Positions 35,932 to 45,250 of a stretch of 64,000 bases of DNA are shown here, in pieces; the first letter of the stretch is position 1, and the number at the start of each line of letters is the position of its first letter. The position numbers and the translations under genes were made by a program. Under the pieces are notes generated by a model, which saw nothing but the letters and a program-made list of their open reading frames with translations, was not told where the DNA came from and made no database searches. Source of the DNA: Chloroflexota bacterium (lineage in GTDB: Bacteria > Chloroflexota > UBA11872 > VXOZ01). Location: contig JAPPLM010000056.1 of the NCBI GenBank assembly GCA_028874195.1, forward strand, positions 28,892 through 92,891, read 5' to 3'.

Positions 35932-36336
35932 CTAAGGGAACCACTTGAGGATTGCTACTACCACACCGCCTGCCGCGATCGCCAACCCTGCAAGTTGTAT
36001 CGTCTGGCGATTCAAACGTTGTTCAAGCCGCAACTCCAGATCCTTTAGCTCAGATATAAATTCCGCGCGCACGGCGGCGAATTCGGCTGAGGTCGCATGC
36101 GCTAGTTCTTGAATGTCGGCTGAAGTCGTGCGTGCCAACCGTTGAATGTCTTCTGAAGTCGTGCGTGCCAACTGTTGAATGTCTTCTGAAGTCGTGCGCG
36201 CTAGCTCTTGAACGTCGGCTTTGGTTGCTAACGCATCATCCGTTTCGCCAATCGTCTCAATCAAGGCTTCTGCTTGGGTCTCGCTGAAGCCTGCGCCCGT
36301 GAGCGTCTTTACCGCCTTGTGGGTGTCTATGCCCAT
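35932..36336 (-). CDS. Coiled-coil protein with C-terminal membrane anchor (DUF1640/CCDC90-like)
   Basis: 134 residues. The N-terminal IDTHKAVKTLTGAGFSETQAEALIETI matches the start of DUF1640 proteins. A central coiled coil contains near-perfect ten-residue repeats (DIQQLARTTSE, DIQRLARTTSA, DIQELAHATSA) encoded by 30-base DNA repeats, and then RAEFISELKDLELRLEQRL. A single span LAGLAIAAGGVVVAIL ends the protein. Function of the family in bacteria is unknown. The repeat number could vary between strains. Confidence 0.8.
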   Translation of the reverse strand: MGIDTHKAVKTLTGAGFSETQAEALIETIGETDDALATKADVQELARTTSEDIQQLARTTSEDIQRLARTTSADIQELAHATSAEFAAVRAEFISELKDLELRLEQRLNRQTIQLAGLAIAAGGVVVAILKWFP

Positions 36337-36598
36337 CTCCCCGCTTTCTCCGCCTGCAATGTAAGTTGATTATATCGGAGAGTTGGCAGCATGTCCCACG
36401 CAAACGTGGGTGCGCCTTCATCCACTGCCAACTGTCTTGCCACGGGAAAGACCATTCCTACTCGCATATTGCCGTAGAAGGTGAGAATCTGTCAATTCAA
36501 GCGAGCGTGGCGCGCTTGACATACCGCTCAGGGTATTGAGTTAACCGGTTAGGCAAACACGCCCTTGGGCAAGGTTTAGGAGCGGTATAGGGGTGGCT

Positions 36599-39097
36599 CT
36601 ATACAAAGAGTGCACGTTGCCGGACGCCGGGCTTGGGAATGAGCGTCACGCTCGCCACGGTATCGCCCTCGGCGCGCATGCGCATGACGATAACGCCCCG
36701 GGCCGTCCGGCCGAGCGGCCGTATCTCAGTGAGCGGCACGCGGGTGATCTGCCCGTTGCGCGTAATCAAGCAGATCTCGTCGTCATCCGGTGTGACGATG
36801 CGGCCGCCGATTACGGGCCCGCTCTTCTCGTCAACTTTCAGAGCAATGATGCCCTTGCCGCCGCGCCCTCTGACGGGAAACTCCTCGATGTCCACCTGCT
36901 TGCCGTAGCCATGCTCGGTGATGAGCAGCGCGCGGCTCTCCGGTTCGACCAGCGCCATGCCGACGACCGCGTCGTCAGGCTCCAGATTAAAGCCGCGGAC
37001 ACCCGCCGCCGCGCGTGAGTGCGTCGGCACCTTCGCTTCAGAAAAGCGAATGCTCTGGCCCTGAGCCGAGAACAGGATGACCTCCTGCTTACCGTTGGTG
37101 AGTATAGCGGAATACAAGGAGTCGTCGTCAGCCACGTTCATAGCGATCACGCCGTTCGTCCGCGCGTTGGCGAAAGCGCTCAGGCGCGTGCGTTTGATTT
37201 GCCCCTTGACCGACACCATGGTTATGAAAGCGCCATCGGCCTCTTGGAATGAAGGCACCGGCACAATGGCGGTGATACGCTCGTTGCGCGTGATGCCCTG
37301 CAAGAGATTGACCATGTTCTGACCGCGCGACGTGCGGGTGCCTTCGGGAATCTCATAGGCGCGCAGCGTGAAAGCGCGCCCGCGGTCGCTGACGATGAGC
37401 ATCCAGTCGTGGGAATCAACCAGCAGGATCGTCTGCACGGCATCGGAGGCGCGGGTCGAGATGCCGATGATGCCCTTGCCACCGCGCCGCTGGGCCTGAA
37501 AGTCGCCTGCGGGCTGACGCTTGACATAGCCGCGCTCGGTGAGCGTGATGAGCACGTCCTCCTTGGGCACCAGGTCTTCCTGCGAGAAGCTGGCGTCGGC
37601 GTCTTCGGCAATGACCGTGCGGCGCTCGTCGCCAAACTTGTCCTTGAGAGCCGCGAGTTCCTCTTTGATGATGGCGAAGACTTCCCCAATGTCGCCGAGG
37701 ATAGTCTCCAGCCGCACAATCGTCTGCTTGATTTCCTCATATTCGTCCAGGATGGCCTTGCGCTCCATGGCAGCCAAGCGGCGCAACTCCATGGACAAAA
37801 CGGCATTCGCTTGCTTCTCACTCAGGCCGAAGTTGCGTTGCAGGTTGTTGCGCGCCGTCTGGGCGTTGCGGGACTTGCGGATGGTCGCAATGACTTCATC
37901 GAGGTTATCGAGCGCAATGATCAGACCCATCAGGATGTGGGCGCGCTCGCGGGTGCGTTCCAGCTCGTATTGGGTGCGCCGGGTAACGACTTCCTGCCGG
38001 AAGCGGATGTACTCGCGCAGGAGGGCCTTGAGACTGAGCACACGCGGCTGCTGGTCCACCAACGCGAGCATGTTGCAATAGAATGACGACTGCATAGCCG
38101 TGTGCTGGTAGAGGTGGTTGAGCACCTGTTGCGGGAAGGCGTCGCGCCGCAATTCGATCACGACGCGCATGCCGGAGCGGTCGGATTCGTCCCGCAGTTC
38201 GCTGATGCCCTCGATCTTCTTGTCGCGCACCAGTTGCGCCATGCGCTCCAGCAGGGCGGCCTTATTGACTTGGTACGGCAACTCCGTCACGACGATCCGA
38301 TAGCGGTTGCCGCGCATTTCCTCAATTCGGGCTCTGGCACGAACGATGACACGGCCGCGTCCGGTGGCGTAGGCTTCGCGAATGCCGTCGGTGCCGACAA
38401 TCGTGCCGGCGGTGGGGAAGTCCGGCCCGCGCACGAACCGCATGAGGTCTTCCACCCCCACGTCTTCTTCTTGGTCTGCGGCTATCTTGTCCGTGAGGAA
38501 GGTGAGCGCGTCTACGATTTCGCCCAAATTGTGGGGCGGAATGCTGGTGGCCATGCCTACCGCGATGCCGGCGGCGCCGTTGATGAGGAGGTTCGGCACC
38601 TTGCTGGGTAGCACCGTCGGCTCTTTCAGCGTATCGTCGAAGTTGGGGCTGAAGTCTACCGTGTTCTTCTCGATGTCCGCCAGCATTTCCATGGCAAGGG
38701 GATGCAGCCGCGCCTCGGTATAGCGCATGGCCGCGGGCGGATCGCCGTCCACGGAGCCGTAATTCCCCTGCCCATCGATCAAGGGGTAGCGCATGCTGAA
38801 CGTCTGCGCCATGCGCACCATGGCATCGTAGATCGGCTCGTTGCTGTGGGGATGGTAGCGCCCCATGGTGTCGCCGACGATACGCGCGCTCTTCTTGTAG
38901 GCGGTGCCGGGCCGGGCGTTGAGCTCCTGCATGGAGTGGAGAATGCGCCGCTGCACGGGCTTAAGGCCGTCACGCACGTCCGGCAACGCGCGCGAGACGA
39001 TGACGCTCATGGCGTAATCCAAGTACGCCGACTGCATCTGGTCTTCGATATTGACCGGGTTTACCGCTTCCGTATCAGGGTCAAGGGTATTTGCCAT
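36599..39097 (-). CDS. gyrA: DNA gyrase subunit A
   Basis: 832 residues. The catalytic tyrosine is Tyr126 in [10 protein letters not shown], preceded by the winged-helix region with [11 protein letters not shown] and [14 protein letters not shown]. The C-terminal pinwheel begins with the gyrase box QRRGGKG (about residue 537), which identifies gyrase rather than topoisomerase IV, and carries repeated blades ending [20 protein letters not shown]. It cuts and rejoins DNA to introduce negative supercoils with GyrB, which is not in this window. The loop equivalent to the E. coli quinolone region reads [10 protein letters not shown] instead of HPHGDSAVYD. GAGGAG sequence precedes the ATG. Confidence 0.95.
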   Translation of the reverse strand: MANTLDPDTEAVNPVNIEDQMQSAYLDYAMSVIVSRALPDVRDGLKPVQRRILHSMQELNARPGTAYKKSARIVGDTMGRYHPHSNEPIYDAMVRMAQTFSMRYPLIDGQGNYGSVDGDPPAAMRYTEARLHPLAMEMLADIEKNTVDFSPNFDDTLKEPTVLPSKVPNLLINGAAGIAVGMATSIPPHNLGEIVDALTFLTDKIAADQEEDVGVEDLMRFVRGPDFPTAGTIVGTDGIREAYATGRGRVIVRARARIEEMRGNRYRIVVTELPYQVNKAALLERMAQLVRDKKIEGISELRDESDRSGMRVVIELRRDAFPQQVLNHLYQHTAMQSSFYCNMLALVDQQPRVLSLKALLREYIRFRQEVVTRRTQYELERTRERAHILMGLIIALDNLDEVIATIRKSRNAQTARNNLQRNFGLSEKQANAVLSMELRRLAAMERKAILDEYEEIKQTIVRLETILGDIGEVFAIIKEELAALKDKFGDERRTVIAEDADASFSQEDLVPKEDVLITLTERGYVKRQPAGDFQAQRRGGKGIIGISTRASDAVQTILLVDSHDWMLIVSDRGRAFTLRAYEIPEGTRTSRGQNMVNLLQGITRNERITAIVPVPSFQEADGAFITMVSVKGQIKRTRLSAFANARTNGVIAMNVADDDSLYSAILTNGKQEVILFSAQGQSIRFSEAKVPTHSRAAAGVRGFNLEPDDAVVGMALVEPESRALLITEHGYGKQVDIEEFPVRGRGGKGIIALKVDEKSGPVIGGRIVTPDDDEICLITRNGQITRVPLTEIRPLGRTARGVIVMRMRAEGDTVASVTLIPKPGVRQRALFV

Positions 39098-39221
39098 GCG
39101 TTCTCCTCGCGGTTAGGCAAAGCACTCGCTCGGTTTCTTTCTCTTGTTAGAGTGTCTCTGGACAATATCGAAGCGCCCGGTAGGTCTAGAGGGCAGCGTT
39201 TCCGGTAGCCGCAGGCCCTTC

Positions 39222-39299
39222 GGCAGAGCCTGTACTGAGCTTGTCGAAGTACTCAGGACAGGTTTGCAACCCCGCATCACGTACGGGGCAGGCTCTGCG
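39222..39299. repeat. Nested inverted repeat, family F
   Basis: Outer arms GCAGAGCCTG (39222-39231 region) and CAGGCTCTGC (about 39290-39299) flank an inner unit CCTGTACTGAGCTTGTCGAA...GTACTCAGGACAGG, a widespread bacterial repeat type containing GAGCTTGTCGAAG. The surrounding gap 39098-39426 (329 bases) has nothing else recognised. Confidence 0.65.
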
Positions 39300-39426
39300 C
39301 CCGCTCTCATAACTCTCGCCCAAGTGGAATTGCGTCTCGGTCGCGTACTTTCGCACCGGCGGCAAGGCTGTAGAGAGCGCGAAGCTTGCGCCCAATGCAT
39401 CGTCGGTAGGTGCGAACGCAAGAGCC

Positions 39427-39954
39427 TCAACTGCTGTTCATGGCGTCAGCAGATTCCATCGCCACGTAGTCACCGCTTTGCCCGCCGCTCTTTTGCACCA
39501 GATGCACGCTTTCGATGCGCATGCCCTTGTCCACGGCCTTGCACATGTCGTAGATCGTAAGGGCGGCGACACTCACGGCCGTAAGCGCTTCCATCTCCAC
39601 GCCCGTCTTGCCGGTGGTGCGCACGGTGGCCTGAATGCGGACACAGCGTTGAGCCTCGTCCAGGCTGAAGTCCATGTCCACGCCGCTCAACGGCAAGGGA
39701 TGGCACATCGGGATCATCTGCCAGGTGGACTTGGCCGCCATGATGCCCGCCACTTGCGCGACTGCCAGCACGTTGCCCTTCTTGAGCGGATTGGTCTCGC
39801 TTGGCGGCGCTTCTTGCTGTTGGCGGAGGAGCGCTAACGTCTCCGGCAGCATCGCGACCGCGCCTCGGGCGGTTGCCTCGCGCGCGGTATCCGGCTTGTG
39901 CCCTACATCTACCATGCGGGGCAAACCGGACTGATTGAAGTGCGTGAATGACAC
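39427..39954 (-). CDS. moaC: Cyclic pyranopterin monophosphate synthase
   Basis: 175 residues from GTG 39954. MoaC, with MoaA, converts GTP to cyclic pyranopterin monophosphate for molybdenum cofactor. Diagnostic stretches are MVDVGHKPDTAREATARG, the active-site MIPMCHPLPLSGV, GKTGVEMEALTAVSVAALTIYDMCKAVDKGM and KSGGQSGDY. All are intact. No other moa gene is adjacent. Confidence 0.95.
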   Translation of the reverse strand: MSFTHFNQSGLPRMVDVGHKPDTAREATARGAVAMLPETLALLRQQQEAPPSETNPLKKGNVLAVAQVAGIMAAKSTWQMIPMCHPLPLSGVDMDFSLDEAQRCVRIQATVRTTGKTGVEMEALTAVSVAALTIYDMCKAVDKGMRIESVHLVQKSGGQSGDYVAMESADAMNSS

Positions 39955-40177
39955 GGCAAGAATCGCCTCGTTGCCTTACGTGGGGGCTGACTTCATTATA
40001 GCATTACGCGGCAGTTTGTGCCCTTTTTCACATATGCGCGTGCACCGTGCGCGTGGGGCTATACTAGGTGACAGAGGTTAGGTGGAGGGAGCGTACAGAG
40101 TGCTTGCAGAGCGGATTGGTCGGCCGCAAGTCTTCATTGCCGCCAAGGCCAAATCCTGTTAACTGGGGAAGAAGCAT

Positions 40178-40912
40178 ATGATTATCGATGCTCACGTGCA
40201 CATCAAGGGTGGCGACGCCTACCGCCGCGAATTGGACCCGGACGACACCATCAAGTACATGGACCAAGCGGGTGTGGACAAGTCGTGCGTGTTCAGCATC
40301 TGCCTCCCCAGCCGCGAGTCGAACGAGATGACACGCCGGGCCATCACCGGTCGCGAAGACCGCCTGATCCCGTTCGCGCACATGGTGCCGGAAGAGCGGT
40401 CGGTGGGCATGGCAGCGCTGTGCCGCGCCATCGAAGACTGGGGCTTTCGCGGCATCAAGTTGCACTTTGGCGAGGTGAAGGGCGAAATCACCGACGATCT
40501 TTTTCTCCCAATCTTGGAGTTGGGTGCCGGCTATGGAATCCCCATTCTGCTCTGCTGCGCCCACCGGCCGGAGTTTCCCGACCGCTGGGCCGACGCCGTG
40601 CCGGAGGCCAAGATCATCATTCCCCACCTGGGCTCAAGTCGCGACCAGGACATGAACTGGCGCTTCTTCGACGTGGCCAAACGGCACGACAACATCTGGC
40701 TCGATACGTCGTTCACCAGCGGCCCGTGGATGATCCGCGAGGCCTACCACGCCCTGGGCGCGGCCAAGCTCATCTGGGGCTCAGACGGCGGCGGCGACTA
40801 CAATCCGCCCCTGCCCGAAATGGCAAAGGTGAAGGTCTGGGAGTTTCCGGAGGCGGACTACGATCGCATCATGGGCGGCAATATCCTGGAACTGCTGGGG
40901 GGCACCGCGTAG
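40178..40912 (+). CDS. Amidohydrolase-family metal-dependent hydrolase (Amidohydro_2)
   Basis: 244-residue TIM-barrel protein. The N-terminal DAHVH (His6, His8) is the first metal-binding pair, IIIPHLGSS gives a later histidine, and LIWGSDGGGDY supplies the catalytic aspartate. This is the amidohydrolase-2 layout of small decarboxylases, lactonases and uncharacterised hydrolases. GAAGAAG-like sequence precedes the ATG. The metal-dependent hydrolysis or decarboxylation substrate is unknown. Confidence 0.85.
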   Translation: MIIDAHVHIKGGDAYRRELDPDDTIKYMDQAGVDKSCVFSICLPSRESNEMTRRAITGREDRLIPFAHMVPEERSVGMAALCRAIEDWGFRGIKLHFGEVKGEITDDLFLPILELGAGYGIPILLCCAHRPEFPDRWADAVPEAKIIIPHLGSSRDQDMNWRFFDVAKRHDNIWLDTSFTSGPWMIREAYHALGAAKLIWGSDGGGDYNPPLPEMAKVKVWEFPEADYDRIMGGNILELLGGTA

Positions 40913-41118
40913 TCTCACGGCTTGCTGCTGCTGCACCTCACTGCTCTCCTTGGGAAATTCCTTTGCAACCCTGACGAGCACACGGGAGTAGGTTGGAACG
41001 ATGCGGGCGAGAGTAACGGCGTAACGCAATTGCGATTTCCCGGATGCGTGGGAGAATGGCACTCGCGCCGCCTGGTATGATGACGTGGCATGCGATGAAT
41101 GCGGAGTGAGGAGCAACT

Positions 41119-42432
41119 ATGGCAACGGGATTAATGGCCGGTGGGGCAAAGGTGGCGATCACGCCGCCCATGGGGAGCGCGTTTCAATCGAGCCGGGCGG
41201 ACCTACGGGTCGAGAGCGTATATCACGACCTCTTCGCTACGGCTGTTGTCCTGAGCGACGGCGCGCAGAAAGTGGCAATTGTCGGGCTGGACGTGCTCGG
41301 CCTGGACGCGCCGCTGGTCAATGCCGTGCGGGAGCGCGTGGAACGGCAGACGGGGATTCCCGGCGCACACGTCTTGATCAATGCCTCGCACAGCCACTTC
41401 GGCCCGGCCATTCTGCAGGCCCTGCCCGATGAGATCGATCAGGGATACTATCGGAGTCTGGTGCAATCGCTGGCCGATGCGGTCACCCGTGCCGACGCGG
41501 ACTTGGAACCGGTGGCCATGCGTGTGGGCGCGGCGGAAGGCGCCTTTGCCATCAACCGGCGGCGCATGGAGAACGGCGAAGCCCAGTTGGCGCCGAACTA
41601 TGATGGCATCGTGGACCAGCGCATTCGCGCGCTGCGTTTCGAGCGGCTGGACGGCTCAATTGTGGCAGTGCTCTTTTCGGGAGCGTTTCATCCCACCGGC
41701 TATGCCTACCGCATGCCGGTCGTGAACGGCGACTACGTGGCCGCCGCGAGAATGGAAGTGGAGCGGCAATTTGCCGACCAAGGCGCGCCGACGGTCGGCT
41801 TCCTGCAGGGCTGCGCGGGCAACCAGCGTGTACGCGTGATCGCGCCGGGCGGCACGCGCTTTCATCCCTGCTCCGGCGAAGAGATCGACACCCACGGACG
41901 CGGCGTCGGGGCGCTGGCCGCCCGCGCCGCCTGCGAGGCCACTATGGTGGTGGGCTATCCCATCAGCGTGGCGCACGAGTTGGTGTCCTTGCCGCTAATG
42001 GAACCCCCCACCGCGACAGAGCTGGAAGACATGCGCGCAAAGGCGAAGAACGACAACTACAAGCAACTCTGGACCGGCTCGATGCTGGAAGGTCTGCGGA
42101 ACGACGGCTCGCTGCCGACGAGCGTCGACTTTCCCGTTCAGGTCCTGCGTATCGGCGGTCTCTGGATGGTGGGACTGGGCGCTGAGGTTTTCCTGGAAAT
42201 CGGCCTGCAGATCGAAGCGGCGCTCATGGAGGACCACGTGGGACAAGCCGCCTGGACGCTGGGCTACTCCAACGACACCATTGGCTACGTCTGCACCGAG
42301 GCCTCCTACGCCGAGCGCGGATACGAACCCACCCGCTCCCACAAGTTCTACCACCTGCCCGCGCCCTACCAACCCCAGACCGAACACCTGCTGGTAGCTG
42401 AGGCGCTCCGAATTGCGGGGACACTTGCCTAG
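41119..42432 (+). CDS. Neutral/alkaline ceramidase N-domain-like hydrolase
   Basis: 437 residues. The N-terminal AGGAKVAITPPMG, the strand VAIVGLDVLGLDAPLV and the histidine motif VLINASHSHFGPAI match the neutral/alkaline non-lysosomal ceramidase catalytic domain; GAFHPTGYAYRMPVVNGDYV and FLQGCAGNQRVR follow. True ceramidases are about 650 or more residues with a C-terminal immunoglobulin-like domain that is absent here, and no signal peptide is seen. It is therefore a cytoplasmic relative, possibly acting on small amides or esters. GGAGCAAC lies upstream of the ATG. Confidence 0.82.
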   Translation: MATGLMAGGAKVAITPPMGSAFQSSRADLRVESVYHDLFATAVVLSDGAQKVAIVGLDVLGLDAPLVNAVRERVERQTGIPGAHVLINASHSHFGPAILQALPDEIDQGYYRSLVQSLADAVTRADADLEPVAMRVGAAEGAFAINRRRMENGEAQLAPNYDGIVDQRIRALRFERLDGSIVAVLFSGAFHPTGYAYRMPVVNGDYVAAARMEVERQFADQGAPTVGFLQGCAGNQRVRVIAPGGTRFHPCSGEEIDTHGRGVGALAARAACEATMVVGYPISVAHELVSLPLMEPPTATELEDMRAKAKNDNYKQLWTGSMLEGLRNDGSLPTSVDFPVQVLRIGGLWMVGLGAEVFLEIGLQIEAALMEDHVGQAAWTLGYSNDTIGYVCTEASYAERGYEPTRSHKFYHLPAPYQPQTEHLLVAEALRIAGTLA

Positions 42433-42484
42433 GTGCAGCGAAGCTTGTAGGTAGCCGCGGTTTTCATTGGACCAAGGGCCTTAT

Positions 42485-42559
42485 TCCGTCATTCCGGCGA
42501 AAGCCGGAATCCATCTTTTCTGCATTTCCTAGACTCCGGCTTCCGCCGGAGTGATGGAC
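42485..42559. repeat. Two tandem family B repeats, one diverged
   Basis: 42485-42514 reads TCCGTCATTCCGGCGAAAG then its pairing arm CCGGAATCCAT (inverse orientation of the 10522 copy). 42531-42559 (ACTCCGGCTTCCGCCGGAGT) is a diverged copy facing the other way. They lie just after the ceramidase-like gene. Confidence 0.8.
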
Positions 42560-42717
42560 CCTGAACAGGAAAGTCCTATAGCAATCGCTACGGCGGGGCG
42601 CACTTTTATTGGCAATTGAGGACGCGCTGCACTATCAGGCAACCCCGAAAATTAAGGGCTTTTGAGGAGGATTGGCGGCGCAGTCCGATTCGGGCAACGA
42701 TTGGGCTGATTGGCCCC

Positions 42718-43017
42718 TCAGCCCGCCTCTGGGAGCGGCACGGGGGAAGCGCCGCTGAAGTGGACGCCGATGTCGCTGGCCAGGGTCTCCTGGTATTGCC
42801 AGTTGGGGACCAGGCAGCGGTACGGCTTGCGCAGGAGCACCCGCGGCTCGCCCTGCCACTGTGTGGCAGCCATTGAGCGCTGCAAGTTTACCTGCTGGTA
42901 CTCCTCGGCGTCCGCCAAGGACTCATGCAGCGAGAAGCCGTCCGGATAGTAGCGCCCTTCAGTCGCGCGCCGGCCCCACTCCACGCACCATAACGCCTGT
43001 TCATCCCGCAAAGGCAT
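42718..43017 (-). CDS. Hypothetical protein, 99 residues
   Basis: Starts at ATG 43017 with AAGGAG 12 bases upstream. The protein is Trp/Tyr/Arg-rich and soluble (ALWCVEWGRRATEGRYYPDG, EEYQQVNLQRSMAATQW, LVPNWQYQETLASD). No family is recognised. Coding is supported by the RBS and balanced composition; it could still be a chance frame. Confidence 0.5.
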   Translation of the reverse strand: MPLRDEQALWCVEWGRRATEGRYYPDGFSLHESLADAEEYQQVNLQRSMAATQWQGEPRVLLRKPYRCLVPNWQYQETLASDIGVHFSGASPVPLPEAG

Positions 43018-43058
43018 GCCTAGAGTATTCTCCTTACCCTCACCAATTTGCCAAGTAA

Positions 43059-43088
43059 TCCGTCATTCCCGCTTTCGCGGGAATCCAT
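43059..43088. repeat. Family B repeat
   Basis: TCCGTCATTCCCGCTTTCG followed by CGGGAATCCAT, the inverse of the 10522 copy, within the gap upstream of the 99-residue gene. Confidence 0.85.
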
Positions 43089-43212
43089 CTTCTCTTGAGA
43101 GCCAATTCACTCATTACGCACAAATTATACCGTCAAGAACGAGCCTGCACAATGCGATGTATTCATTGACTCGGCAGGTTACCGAATCGAATTAACTACC
43201 TGATAGCAATTC

Positions 43213-44301
43213 TCATCTCTCCCACCACATTAGCGGAGGAAAGATCTCACCAGCCCAGTCAAGCACGCCATCAAACAGATTCTGCAACTGTTCCTCCACC
43301 CAGTCACGTGCCGACTGGGTAGGCACTTTTATGTATTCATCGAAAGCCTTCGCCGATGCCTGCCAGGCAGCGGCAGAGATTTCTTTAGTTCTATTCCAAG
43401 CATCCAGAACAGGCGCAAGTCCGACGCGCTGTACCCACTCAGAGGCAAGGGTGTAGAAGCGATGTCCGTAAGAAACGAAGTTAGCTACGGCTAGAGGCAA
43501 CGCCATTGCGCCTAGGATGGGGAGAAAAGCGGGAAAAAGAATCGCCAAGCCCATGACAATGCCGGCTATTCCTGTAGCAACTAAACTACTCGTCAACAAG
43601 TGTTTCCCAGCTTGGACATAGAGTTCGGCTCGGCTTATTTCGCCATCGTAGAACTGCAACCCAAGATCCATGACAGAGAATACGCCTTCTGCCATGATTA
43701 CGGCCAGACCACCGGCCACTATTGCTCTAGAGGCCAGTGTTACCGCATAACGTAAATCTACAGAATCTAACGCTTTGGTAGCCAGTGATATCTCTTCCGC
43801 AGACATGGTCGCCGCGCCTCTCGCGCGGTTGATGATCGCATTCTCAAAGATCCCGTTGTTGGCACTGTCAGACCCTCCCACGCTCCGGGCAATAAAGTGG
43901 CTCCAATCGCGGTCGCCGTGAAACTGCCGCAATGCTGCCGGCCCGGACAAGCGTACGTGCTGAGGAATGGTGTTCCAAATCTCCCTTGCTCCCGCAATGT
44001 CTCGGTATGTTCCTCCTGCACGCCTGTAATAGTCGATCAAGTCTTGTGGAAGCGAATTGAAGTTTATGTTATCCCGCCACGTATTGATAAACATGCCCGC
44101 AACCCAGAGAGGCAATGCGCCGATGCGAGCGTATTGCAATAACGTCTCTGTGAGGTCCTCCGTGTTGAACTGTTCCGACCCACCATCTTGGGCGTAAGCC
44201 GACCGTCTGAGGGCAATGTGAAGTCCGCAAGCTGCGAGGCTTGCGCTTGAGAACTGCAGAAAGGATCTGCGGTCAAGGATCATGCTTTGTCTTTTCGCCA
44301 C
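43213..44301 (-). CDS. Tat-exported protein with HNH-like motif, function unknown
   Basis: 362 residues from GTG 44301; ATG 44283 is an alternative. DRRSFLQFSSASLAACG is a twin-arginine signal with a possible lipobox. Residues 128-172 read HGDRDWSHFIARSVGG, SDSANNGIFENAIINRARG and AATMSAEE: a His followed by GG-S, Asn and Asn-x-x-RG spacing that recalls HNH nuclease cores. Downstream are hydrophobic segments (AIVAGGLAVIMAEGVF and about 240-285) and an amphipathic C-terminus. No known family is recognised. It lies beside AT-rich small genes, suggesting an accessory region; a secreted toxin or nuclease is one possibility. Confidence 0.7.
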   Translation of the reverse strand: MAKRQSMILDRRSFLQFSSASLAACGLHIALRRSAYAQDGGSEQFNTEDLTETLLQYARIGALPLWVAGMFINTWRDNINFNSLPQDLIDYYRRAGGTYRDIAGAREIWNTIPQHVRLSGPAALRQFHGDRDWSHFIARSVGGSDSANNGIFENAIINRARGAATMSAEEISLATKALDSVDLRYAVTLASRAIVAGGLAVIMAEGVFSVMDLGLQFYDGEISRAELYVQAGKHLLTSSLVATGIAGIVMGLAILFPAFLPILGAMALPLAVANFVSYGHRFYTLASEWVQRVGLAPVLDAWNRTKEISAAAWQASAKAFDEYIKVPTQSARDWVEEQLQNLFDGVLDWAGEIFPPLMWWER

Positions 44302-44501
44302 TAGATATCACCCAGCCTTATTCCTAATTCTCTTGGCTTTTTGGCTGTACTCTAGATTCCTCGCTCCGTTCAAGAAGCATACGTTATGATTAAAGAGCAT
44401 TGCGCTAGCTGGCGGCGGTTCCAGGCCGTCACTTGAGAAACGGCAGGGACGCCCGCAGTAGCGCACTTGTAATGGGGCCCATCATAGCAGAAAGGGGAAC
44501 T

Positions 44502-44783
44502 GTGAAGGCAGAAGAGCACGCAAAGGTCGGAGTGTACCACCTTGAGAAAGCTATTCTAATCGTACTGCAAGAAGCAAAACGCAATAATGAAGAATGCATT
44601 GGCCCTGGAAAAATCAGCGAACGCGCAGGGATATTCCGCGTGAGGACCGAAAATTTCAAATCAATGAGTGACGCAATTACTACAGGAATATTGTCCAAAC
44701 TACTAGATGCAGGAAAAGCTGAGCGTTGCACTCAAAATAATGGCAGAGGAGGATGGAGACTCACTAAGGGCGAACCCGATTAA
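44502..44783 (+). CDS. Hypothetical 93-residue protein, winged-helix-like
   Basis: Starts at GTG 44502 with AAAGGGGAAC immediately upstream, better than ATG 44472. The body is Lys/Glu-rich: LEKAILIVLQEAKRNNEECIGPGKISERAGIFR and MSDAITTGILSKLLDAGKAERC end with GRGGWRLT, a wing-like beta hairpin. The helix-helix-wing pattern suggests nucleic-acid binding, but no family is recognised. Codon use is AT-richer than in nearby metabolic genes. Confidence 0.6.
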   Translation: MKAEEHAKVGVYHLEKAILIVLQEAKRNNEECIGPGKISERAGIFRVRTENFKSMSDAITTGILSKLLDAGKAERCTQNNGRGGWRLTKGEPD

Positions 44784-44838
44784 GACGAGCTTTCACAAGT
44801 CGGTAACTGGACCAAGAGAGCAAAGGGACACTAAGAAC

Positions 44839-45120
44839 ATGGCTACTGAGCAAATCAAGAAACTTGCCCACATTCTCGAAAATGCACATGCCCTCGGCAA
44901 ACTCGAAGACTCGTCAAGAAGTACACGCAACATCCAACTTTTCGCGATCCACTTCGCAGATGAGATCAAAGAAGCCGGTGGCACAAAAGAGGTAATAAAA
45001 CACGCAGAAATCAAAGATTCACTCTACTCCAAGCTAGACGACGGGATAAGGCTAGAAGACTTCGTCCAACTCACCGAGGAAGGACACAAAGTAATCAGAA
45101 AAGCCTTGCTAGACTCATGA
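44839..45120 (+). CDS. Hypothetical 93-residue acidic protein
   Basis: Starts at ATG 44839 with AAGGGA about ten bases upstream. Helical and charged (KLAHILENAHALGKLEDSSRS, FAIHFADEIKEAGGTKEVI, RLEDFVQLTEEGHKVIRKALLDS). The last portion resembles a winged-helix end. No family recognised. It follows the previous small gene by 55 bases and overlaps a possible small downstream gene by four bases. Confidence 0.6.
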   Translation: MATEQIKKLAHILENAHALGKLEDSSRSTRNIQLFAIHFADEIKEAGGTKEVIKHAEIKDSLYSKLDDGIRLEDFVQLTEEGHKVIRKALLDS

Positions 45121-45233
45121 GCAAGAAAAGACTCATACTTGCCGCCGCAGCAGTAAGCAGGGTCATAGCCATCTCTTTCACAAGATCCGACCAGCTAGGT
45201 CAGCCACTTTCGCTCCAGAAGGATTTTGACTAG
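45117..45233 (+). CDS. Possible 38-residue peptide
   Basis: An ATGA overlap with the preceding stop starts MSKKRLILAAAAVSRVIAIS, a basic head plus a hydrophobic stretch like a secretion signal, then a short polar tail ending KDFD. It may be a small membrane peptide or a decayed gene start. Confidence 0.35.
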   Translation: MSKKRLILAAAAVSRVIAISFTRSDQLGQPLSLQKDFD

Positions 45234-45250
45234 ACAAGCATATTGTTCGG

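Noticed and set aside
36110..36210. CRISPR-like short tandem repeats
   Set aside because: They are 30-base repeats without spacers that encode the coiled-coil heptads of a real gene.
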